Shown here piece by piece: positions 1 through 4,591 of a stretch of 8,028 nucleotides of DNA. The stretch is from RGIG5579 sp045655865 (lineage in GTDB: Bacteria; Bacillota; Clostridia; Oscillospirales; SIG627), in the NCBI GenBank assembly GCA_045655865.1, contig JAZOQB010000039.1, positions 1-8,028 on the forward strand. The letters run 5' to 3'. The notes under the pieces are model-generated. The model saw only the letters and a list, made by a program, of their open reading frames with translations. It had not been told where the DNA came from and did no database searches. A program made the position numbers and the translations under genes. Each line of letters starts with the position of its first letter. Positions within the stretch are counted from its first letter, which is position 1.

Positions 1-23
1 CGATAAACTCATTGCACTGGCAA

Positions 24-52
24 ATTATAACATGAAAAAAAACCTAAATCAA
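24..52 (-). promoter_or_regulatory. Leftward sigma-A promoter, divergent from rubredoxin
   Basis: Read on the minus strand, the -35 box is TTGATT (47-52) and the -10 box is a perfect TATAAT (24-29). They are separated by exactly 17 bases, with a TG one base upstream of the -10 (extended -10). Transcription would start near position 17 and leave the window at once, so the gene it serves is not visible. The spacing and box quality make this one of the best promoters in the window. It is back to back with the rubredoxin promoter. The match is seen directly; activity is inferred. Confidence 0.6.
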
Positions 53-66
53 GGGATTGATAATTC

Positions 67-87
67 TTGTCATGCGACAAATATCAT
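67..87. repeat. Single hairpin-ATATCAT unit
   Basis: A perfect 5-bp inverted repeat, TTGTC/GACAA, with a four-base loop (67-80) is followed directly by ATATCAT (81-87). This is the same layout as the units of the array at 1141-1224: a short stem with a C-G loop-closing pair, then ATATCAT. It lies between two divergent promoters, so it could also be an operator or a 5' leader structure. Kinship with the array is inferred from layout and heptamer only. Confidence 0.4.
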
Positions 88-122
88 CTCGGGAAGGCAG
101 GGTAACATTTTTCTTTTTTCTC

Positions 123-151
123 TTGTTTTATGCGATAAAAAATGGTACACT
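123..151 (+). promoter_or_regulatory. Sigma-A promoter of the rubredoxin/ZIP genes
   Basis: The -35 box TTGTTT (123-128), a 17-base spacer and the -10 box TACACT (146-151) with an upstream TG at 143-144 form an extended -10 promoter. The start of transcription would fall near 158, leaving a short leader of about 25 bases before the GGAGG site at 172-176. No PerR- or Fur-like palindrome was seen overlapping it. Confidence 0.6.
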
Positions 152-184
152 GGAGATAGAATCTAGAAAATGGAGGAAACTATG

Positions 185-343
185 ATGAAAAAGTATGTAT
201 GCGATGTCTGCGGGTGGGAGTACGACGAGGCGGTCGGCGATCCGGATAACGGTATTGCGCCCGGCACCAAGTTTGAGGATCTTCCCGATGATTTTGTTTG
301 CCCGTTGTGCGGCGTTGGCAAAGAGGATTTCAACGAAGCATAA
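185..343 (+). CDS. Rubredoxin
   Basis: Small cytoplasmic one-electron carrier with a single iron held by four cysteines. In anaerobes rubredoxins pass electrons to rubrerythrin, superoxide reductase and flavodiiron proteins that remove oxygen and peroxide. This gene is too short for usual ORF cut-offs and was read by hand. It encodes 52 residues if it starts at the second of two tandem ATGs (53 from the ATG at 182). Counting from the second ATG, the ligands are C6-x2-C9 and C39-x2-C42, the canonical family numbering, and this decided the start. The surrounding motifs (CGWEYD, GDPDNGI.PGT.F.DLPDDFVCPLCGVGK) match the family along their whole length. A GGAGG site at 172-176 suits either ATG. 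The ZIP transporter starts 22 bases downstream and is probably co-transcribed. Identification is very secure; the physiological partner is not visible. Confidence 0.96.
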   Translation: MKKYVCDVCGWEYDEAVGDPDNGIAPGTKFEDLPDDFVCPLCGVGKEDFNEA

Positions 344-365
344 CAAACCTTTTTGAGGTGAGAAA

Positions 366-1118
366 ATGGGTCTGGTATGGATCACTGCAATCGGTGTCGG
401 AGGTGCGACCATCTTTGGCTCCGTGATCGGGTTTGCCTTTAAAAAATTGACGCATCGTTTTTCGGATATCGTGTTATCGTTCGCGGCAGGGATCATGCTC
501 GCCGCCGCAGTGCTGGGGTTGATCTTGCCGTCGCTGGAATACGGCGGCAGGTTCGCTCTGCTGATGACGATCGGTGGTATTTTTGCAGGTGCAGTATGCT
601 TGAACCTCATTGACAAGCTTGTGCCGCATCTACATAAAATGATGGAACCGGATATCGAGGGTCACCCGAGTGCCAACTTAAGTAAAGTATTACTGTTTGT
701 GATGGCAATCGCCATCCACAACCTGCCAGAAGGCATTGCCGCCGGTGTCGGGTTCGGGTCGGGCAATATGGCGCAAGCATACGTCATTGCGGGCGGTATT
801 GCGCTACAGAACATTCCCGAAGGAATGGTCATCATCGGTCCGATGTTGGCGGCGGGAGTGTCTCCGCGCAAGACTTTCATCTGTGCGTTCATCACGGGCT
901 TAGTGGAAGTGGTCGGTACGATGATCGGGTATTTCGCGGTCAGCGTATCGGCGGCATTGTTACCTTTTGCGCTTGCGTTTGCGGGTGGTACGATGCTTTA
1001 CGTCATCAGTGATGAAATGATTCCCGAAACCCACGCGCACGGTGGCGAGCGCGGCGCAACCTATGCGTTGCTGATAGGGTTTTGTGTCATGCTGATCACC
1101 GACGTGTTGCTGGGATAA
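366..1118 (+). CDS. ZIP family divalent metal transporter (GufA type)
   Basis: Integral membrane protein of 250 residues, expected to carry zinc, iron or related divalent cations into the cytoplasm. About eight hydrophobic segments are visible. The two signature metal-site helices are HNLPEG at 118-123 and QNIPEG at 148-153. QN rather than HN in the second helix is the pattern of the GufA/BbZIP branch, not the ZupT branch. E181 (LVEVVGT) and the DEM..E.HAH segment (216-225) are likely further metal-contacting positions. The loop between helices 3 and 4 (about 87-100) carries H88, H90 and H100, as is usual for ZIP loops. Length is normal for the branch. The start follows a GAGGTG ribosome site at 355-360. 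It is downstream of rubredoxin with a 22-base gap, so joint expression is likely; a shared role in iron supply is only an inference. The metal specificity cannot be read from sequence. Confidence 0.93.
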   Translation: MGLVWITAIGVGGATIFGSVIGFAFKKLTHRFSDIVLSFAAGIMLAAAVLGLILPSLEYGGRFALLMTIGGIFAGAVCLNLIDKLVPHLHKMMEPDIEGHPSANLSKVLLFVMAIAIHNLPEGIAAGVGFGSGNMAQAYVIAGGIALQNIPEGMVIIGPMLAAGVSPRKTFICAFITGLVEVVGTMIGYFAVSVSAALLPFALAFAGGTMLYVISDEMIPETHAHGGERGATYALLIGFCVMLITDVLLG

Positions 1119-1140
1119 AAAGACAAATAAATGTTCCTTC

Positions 1141-1224
1141 ATATGCCGCAGGCATATATCATCGCACGATAGTGCGATATCATATCGAAGATATATCACC
1201 CGTTCCGTAAGGAACGGATATCAT
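1141..1224. repeat. Array of four small hairpins separated by ATATCAT
   Basis: Four inverted repeats stand in a row: ATATGCC-GCA-GGCATAT (1141-1157), ATCGCAC-GATA-GTGCGAT (1161-1178), ATATC-GAA-GATAT (1182-1194) and CCGTTCC-GTAA-GGAACGG (1200-1217). Each is followed by ATATCAT (1156-1162, 1177-1183, 1218-1224) or the variant ATATCAC (1193-1199). The stem sequences are unrelated to each other, but every loop is closed by a C-G pair and starts with G and ends with A. The stems are conserved in form and the linkers in sequence, which is the reverse of ordinary tandem repeats. No coding potential is seen. It fills the gap between the ZIP stop codon and the terminator hairpin. I do not know a named family for it. 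Confidence 0.8.
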
Positions 1225-1225
1225 T

Positions 1226-1265
1226 GAAAAACGACAAGTTTCTATCGAAACTTTTCGTTTTTCTT
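1226..1265. terminator. Bidirectional rho-independent terminator
   Basis: A 17-bp stem pairs 1226-1242 with 1247-1263 around the loop TATC, with one mismatch (C1235/T1254). The outer stem is A-rich on the left arm and T-rich on the right, so each strand ends in a T-run (plus: 1258-1262; minus: complement of 1227-1231). It would end the rubredoxin/ZIP transcript on the plus strand and the tRNA transcript on the minus strand. The encoded CCA of tRNA-Tyr begins two bases past the stem. It directly follows the last ATATCAT of the array. Confidence 0.75.
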
Positions 1266-1349
1266 GGTGGGGGAAGATGGATTCGAACCATCGAAGTCAG
1301 TGACAACAGATTTACAGTCTGCCCCCTTTGGCCGCTCGGGAATTCCCCC
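1265..1349 (-). tRNA. trnY: tRNA-Tyr (anticodon GTA)
   Basis: The minus strand folds as a class II tRNA with a long variable arm. The acceptor stem GGGGGAA/TTCCCCC is followed by discriminator A and an encoded CCA (1265-1267). The anticodon loop CTGTAAA has GTA at 1313-1315, and the T arm contains GGTTCGAATCC. The total of 85 bases including CCA is normal for tyrosine tRNA. It lies 27 bases downstream of tRNA-Thr in the same transcript. Confidence 0.96.
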
Positions 1350-1376
1350 ATATTAAATTTACCGAATTTGTCGCTT

Positions 1377-1452
1377 TGGAGCTGGTGAAGGGAATCGAAC
1401 CCCCAACCTGCTGATTACAAATCAGCTGCTCTGCCAATTGAGCTACACCAGC
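1377..1452 (-). tRNA. trnT: tRNA-Thr (anticodon TGT)
   Basis: The minus strand folds as a standard class I tRNA of 76 bases. It has acceptor stem GCTGGTG/CACCAGC, discriminator T and encoded CCA (1377-1379). The anticodon stem is GCTGA/TCAGC with loop TTTGTAA (anticodon at 1417-1419), and the T arm contains GGTTCGATTCC. It reads ACA codons. It is the first gene after the leftward promoter at 1475-1503. Confidence 0.97.
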
Positions 1453-1474
1453 GTAACTCACTGGCGACCCCAAT

Positions 1475-1503
1475 ATCCTAGCATAGAACCGGCTATTTGT
1501 CAA
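1475..1503 (-). promoter_or_regulatory. Promoter of the tRNA-Thr/tRNA-Tyr unit
   Basis: On the minus strand a perfect -35 box TTGACA (1498-1503) is followed by a 17-base spacer and TAGGAT (1475-1480), with TG one base upstream of the -10. The start point would be near 1468, about 16 bases before the 5' end of tRNA-Thr. A perfect -35 and a short leader are typical of stable-RNA promoters. Confidence 0.75.
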
Positions 1504-1561
1504 TACGTTTTTTCGAAAAAAAGCGGTTTTTTCTCAAAAAACGATAGAAGAGAAATCTTCT
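1504..1561. promoter_or_regulatory. A/T-tract region between divergent promoters
   Basis: Four A- or T-tracts of six to seven bases (1508-1513, 1516-1522, 1527-1532, 1536-1541) are spaced about 8.5 to 10.5 bases centre to centre, near one helical turn. They form two palindromes: TTTTTTCGAAAAAA (1508-1521) and GTTTTTT-CTC-AAAAAAC (1526-1542). A further AGAAGA-GAAA-TCTTCT repeat (1546-1561) lies nine bases from the -35 of the rightward operon. The tracts sit where an UP element for the tRNA promoter would be expected, and the phasing suggests curved DNA. Regulatory function is inferred. Confidence 0.4.
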
Positions 1562-1569
1562 CTTTTCCC

Positions 1570-1599
1570 TTGAAATGATAGGATGTGCCGTGGTATAAT
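1570..1599 (+). promoter_or_regulatory. Promoter of the TerB-ATPase-helicase operon
   Basis: The -35 box TTGAAA (1570-1575), an 18-base spacer and a perfect TATAAT (1594-1599) with TG at 1591-1592 form an extended -10 promoter. Transcription would start near 1606, giving a leader of about 44 bases before the GTG start. No other promoter of comparable quality was noticed between the three genes, so this probably drives the whole operon. It looks constitutive unless the repeat at 1546-1561 is an operator. Confidence 0.65.
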
Positions 1600-1635
1600 A
1601 GTGGAATAAAGAAGTTTCGGTGTCATCGGTAAGAT

Positions 1636-1643
1636 AAGGAGGG
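1636..1643 (+). promoter_or_regulatory. Ribosome binding site deciding a GTG start
   Basis: AAGGAGGG at 1636-1643 is close to a perfect anti-16S match and lies six bases before GTG at 1650. No in-frame ATG with a comparable site follows nearby, so GTG is taken as the start of the TerB-domain gene. Confidence 0.8.
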
Positions 1644-1649
1644 ATTTTA

Positions 1650-3257
1650 GTGGGAAAAGATGATTTTTGGTCTGTTGATCGACTTCTTCCTCGAGTCGAA
1701 ACGCACTCTTTTTCTCGCCCGATTCCTTCTGCACAAACAGTTTCCATCTCTCAATTGGACGATACTGTAAACGATCAAAAATTCGGCCCGCAGATCCGTC
1801 CCGGCTCTTCCAGAGTAATTCGCTCTTATCGACTCAGCCAGGAGACACCTCCCAAGAGCGATGATCTTTTATCGGAGTCTTTATCTTTAAATCCAAAAGA
1901 GATTTCTTTTGTTCCCTGCTCCCTGTTCTCCCCTTCCTTTTCCGATCTGAACGAAGAGCAAAAAAAGTACTTTAATTATTTTTGCCAAGCGGTAAAAAAT
2001 AAACATAAGATTCCCTTGAGCTTTCCCTATCTTCAGTTATATTTATGCCAATTGCTCCGCAGCTTTAAACTTGCTCAACAAGTTCCGAAAGAGTTTTTCT
2101 GGCTGTGGCAAAGCTATCGGAGCGATTTTCCGCTGGTAGATAAATTATTTTGCGATTTTATTTGCGATCTGTCCTTTTATCGTAAAATTCCGCTCCCCTT
2201 TTCTGACCTTTCCCCTCTTTTGACAAAACCGGATTTCACGGTTCGACCTTTTTTGTTAGATCCCTTTCTCTTCGACTATCTTTTCTCAGAAGATCACAAG
2301 CTTAATACCTGCGAAATGGAAATGATCCTTCGTGTTTTAACTCATCAAAGCTTTCGAAAATCAAAAGCATACCGCTGTCACCCGAACTTTGCATCGGCCA
2401 TTGAGGACGCGGTGTTTCGTGCACTTTCAGCGGGTCTTTTTAACCGAAACGATCTTAACCGGGCGCTGTTTCGTATTCAAATTCCCTCGGAAGTATGTAC
2501 CGTTCGTCGACTCTTTCAAAATCTTCCCTCTTCCGAGGTCCCGGCGGTGGAAATTCGCCTAAGCTACGTTCCCCTTCTTCACGATGAAAACATCCGTAGC
2601 CGTTGCGACGAGTTGATTCGATACCTGGAAAACCAAATTCGTGCCATCTTAAAAATTAAAAACAACCTTTCCCGCATTCATATTGGAAAAGAGCACAAAA
2701 ATTTCTTAGACGCCATCCTTCTGGAGTATCAATACCTATCCCCTTCTCAAGACAAAACTTCTCCCTCTGCGCCAACTTACCAAAGCCAGCCATCGCCTCC
2801 CAGAAAGCTTGAGATCGATTTTGCCAAGGCCAGCCAGATCGAGAAGGACTCCTGGGTCATAACTCAGCGCCTAACCGAAGATTACGACGAACAGGTGGGC
2901 GAAAGCGTGATTTTAGGAGAAGAATCCGACCAGGAATTTGACCGGCGTTATGAGAATGACTTGAAAAAAATAGAAAAACCCGTTACAAACGTAGAAAACA
3001 GCGAGTTTTGGGAGCTTGCCGGTTTATTAACAGAGCTGGAGGATTCGTTTTTGCGCTGTGCACTTCACGGGGGACGGGAGCAGGCTCGTCGCTTTGCCCT
3101 CTCTCACGGAGCCTTTTTCGAGGCCATGATTGCATCGTGCAATGAAAAAGCGTCACAGGCCATTTCCGATTCCATTTTTGACGTAGCAGGTAACCTTTAT
3201 GACGAATATCTAGAGGCGTTGCGAGACGTATTTTGGCCTCTGGAAGGAGAAAAATGA
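1650..3257 (+). CDS. TerB-N/TerB-C domain protein, first gene of the module
   Basis: Predicted soluble protein of 535 residues; the biochemical role is not established. The first 85 residues are polar, rich in S, P and Q, and probably disordered. The next part resembles a TerB-N region: the helical stretch 97-139 (LNEEQKKYFNYF followed by SFPYLQLYLCQLL) has the pattern of the family's LT.EQ..Y..YWR...G...SYI.LY.YELIN core. Related helical sequence runs to about 290. After a proline/serine linker (362-386), the C-terminal part resembles TerB-C. An entry strand reads LEIDFAKASQIEKDSW..T.RL (387-408). An acidic segment follows, then the helical end FWELAGLLTELED....CNEKASQAISDSIFD...N.YDEYLEAL (453-524), with conserved acidic positions N498, E499, D507 and D511. 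TerB domains are thought to bind metal. Its stop codon overlaps the next start, so it is translationally coupled to the ATPase and is probably a scaffold or sensor for it. No transmembrane segment was seen. Family assignment is by motif memory, not by a search. Confidence 0.78.
   Translation: MGKDDFWSVDRLLPRVETHSFSRPIPSAQTVSISQLDDTVNDQKFGPQIRPGSSRVIRSYRLSQETPPKSDDLLSESLSLNPKEISFVPCSLFSPSFSDLNEEQKKYFNYFCQAVKNKHKIPLSFPYLQLYLCQLLRSFKLAQQVPKEFFWLWQSYRSDFPLVDKLFCDFICDLSFYRKIPLPFSDLSPLLTKPDFTVRPFLLDPFLFDYLFSEDHKLNTCEMEMILRVLTHQSFRKSKAYRCHPNFASAIEDAVFRALSAGLFNRNDLNRALFRIQIPSEVCTVRRLFQNLPSSEVPAVEIRLSYVPLLHDENIRSRCDELIRYLENQIRAILKIKNNLSRIHIGKEHKNFLDAILLEYQYLSPSQDKTSPSAPTYQSQPSPPRKLEIDFAKASQIEKDSWVITQRLTEDYDEQVGESVILGEESDQEFDRRYENDLKKIEKPVTNVENSEFWELAGLLTELEDSFLRCALHGGREQARRFALSHGAFFEAMIASCNEKASQAISDSIFDVAGNLYDEYLEALRDVFWPLEGEK
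3244..3249 (+). promoter_or_regulatory. Ribosome binding site for the ATPase
   Basis: AAGGAG lies inside the last codons of the TerB gene. It is four bases before an ATG at 3254 and seven before a second ATG at 3257. The second distance is closer to optimum, so 3257 is preferred. A TTG at 3233 would be a longer but unsupported start. Either ATG overlaps the TerB stop codon (3255-3257). Confidence 0.7.
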
Positions 3258-4591
3258 TGGATAATCAGACCAATGTAAAAATTCCAAAACGAATTCTCGG
3301 GACTTTACTTAACTCCGCCAGTGCCGGTGTGGTTCCCCGACAGGGTTTTGAGTACATTGCTATTGGCAGAGAAAAAGAGATCCAGGCCTTATTGCGCGAT
3401 CTGAACAACATTTCTCTGGGCATGGGAGCTTTTCGCTTTCTCGTGGGAAAATACGGAAGCGGTAAGAGCTTCTTAATGGGTCTTTTGCGGTGTAATGCTC
3501 AGGAAAAAGGTTTTGTGACTGCGGACTCTGATCTAACTCCGGAAAGAAGGTTTCACGGTACCGGAGGTCAGGGTCTTGCCACCTTTCGGGAATTGATGCG
3601 TAACCTTTCAACCAAAGCCATACCGGACGGAAATGCCCTACCTGCAATTCTGGGAACCTGGTTTTCTTCGCTTCAAATCAAGGGCATCACCGAACAAGGG
3701 CTCTCCCCGGATTCCGCTGAATTGTCCGCATTTGTTCAAAAAGAGATTTTTAAAGTCTCGGATACCCTTCGGGGAAACGTGAACGGATTTGATTTTGCCA
3801 AGGTTCTGGGTTCTTATTACACCGGTTACACCACCGGTGATGAAGAGCTTTTGGAAGATGCGCTAAGATGGTTGCGGGGAGAATTTTCAACCAAATCGGA
3901 AGCAAAGGCTTCCAAGATTCGTGTCAACGCTGTGATCAACGATCTGAATTGGTACGATCATTTAAAACTTTATGCCGTCTTCTTTCGTCAAATCGGTTAT
4001 CAGGGCTTTGTTATCTTCTTTGATGAATGCGTCAATCTCTATAAGATCCCCAACCGTATCTCACGGGAAAACAACTATGAAAAGATCCTGTCCATGTTCA
4101 ACGACACCATGCAGGGGAAAGCGGAAGGTCTGGGTATCATTCTGGGAGCAACGCCACAATTGATCGAGGATCCACGCCGCGGTCTTTTCAGCTATGAAGC
4201 ATTAAGGAGCCGTTTGATCTCCGGAAATATCATTCAAACCGCAAAACAGAATCTTCTCTCTCCCCTCATTTATTTAAAACGCCTGTCTGACAATGAAATT
4301 TTTGCACTTTGCAAACGTCTCCTTCTCCTTCACACGTCTTACTATGGGTATCGGGCAAGAATTTCCGACGATCATATTCTCTCCTTTCTAAAAGTATCCC
4401 TTGCCCGAATGGGGGCAGATGAGATGATTACCCCGCGCGATGTGACCCGGGACTTTTTAAATCTCCTGGATCTTCTCTTCTCTGACCCCGACACTGATTT
4501 TTCCACACTTTTGGGGCAGAGGCAGGATCAAGAGACACAGAAAAACAAAGAAGATGAAGATTTTTTTGATTTTAGTGAGATCACTCTATGA
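3257..4591 (+). CDS. P-loop ATPase, DUF2791 (BrxC/BrxD) family
   Basis: Cytoplasmic ATPase of 444 residues, related to the BrxD ATP-binding component of type 2 BREX defence. Residues are numbered from ATG 3257. The N-terminal part (IPKRILGTLLNSASAGVVPRQG...IAIGREKE) is the family's entry region. Walker A is GKYGSGKS at 64-71. The RRFHG.GGQG..TFRELMRNLST segment (97-119) is characteristic of this family. Walker B is FVIFFDE at 251-257. A sensor-1-like GATPQLIED follows at 297-305, with candidate arginine-finger residues in the R317-R319 area. ITPRDVTRDFL (391-401) is like the winged-helix/sensor-2 end. The C-terminus is a short acidic tail (QDQETQKNKEDEDFFDF), perhaps a docking peptide. All catalytic motifs are intact, so it should hydrolyse ATP. 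It overlaps TerB by one base and the helicase by four, which suggests a fixed-ratio complex. Target DNA or partner binding is inferred from BREX context. Confidence 0.87.
   Translation: MDNQTNVKIPKRILGTLLNSASAGVVPRQGFEYIAIGREKEIQALLRDLNNISLGMGAFRFLVGKYGSGKSFLMGLLRCNAQEKGFVTADSDLTPERRFHGTGGQGLATFRELMRNLSTKAIPDGNALPAILGTWFSSLQIKGITEQGLSPDSAELSAFVQKEIFKVSDTLRGNVNGFDFAKVLGSYYTGYTTGDEELLEDALRWLRGEFSTKSEAKASKIRVNAVINDLNWYDHLKLYAVFFRQIGYQGFVIFFDECVNLYKIPNRISRENNYEKILSMFNDTMQGKAEGLGIILGATPQLIEDPRRGLFSYEALRSRLISGNIIQTAKQNLLSPLIYLKRLSDNEIFALCKRLLLLHTSYYGYRARISDDHILSFLKVSLARMGADEMITPRDVTRDFLNLLDLLFSDPDTDFSTLLGQRQDQETQKNKEDEDFFDFSEITL

Noticed and set aside
24..33. PerR-type box near TTATAA upstream of rubredoxin
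   Set aside because: Only one half site is present; it is better explained as the -10 box of the leftward promoter.
128..616. Open frame of 162 codons on the minus strand over rubredoxin and ZIP
   Set aside because: It lies opposite two well-supported genes, has low-complexity composition and no ribosome site or family motif. It is a shadow frame.
1141..1224. CRISPR array
   Set aside because: The repeated unit is only seven bases, intervals are 16 to 25 bases and are themselves palindromic, and there are no cas genes.
1265..1650. tRNA-targeted integration site for a genomic island carrying the operon
   Set aside because: The operon lies on the 5' side of the tRNAs, not the 3' side where integrases normally insert. 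No duplicated tRNA 3' end was seen elsewhere in the window and no integrase is present.
1312..1747. Minus-strand open frames crossing the tRNAs and the operon promoter
   Set aside because: They read through both tRNA genes and the A/T-tract region, which are explained as RNA genes and regulatory DNA.
4225..4235. Another ATATCAT heptamer inside the ATPase gene
   Set aside because: It is not preceded by an inverted repeat and is explained by conserved coding sequence (GNIIQT).
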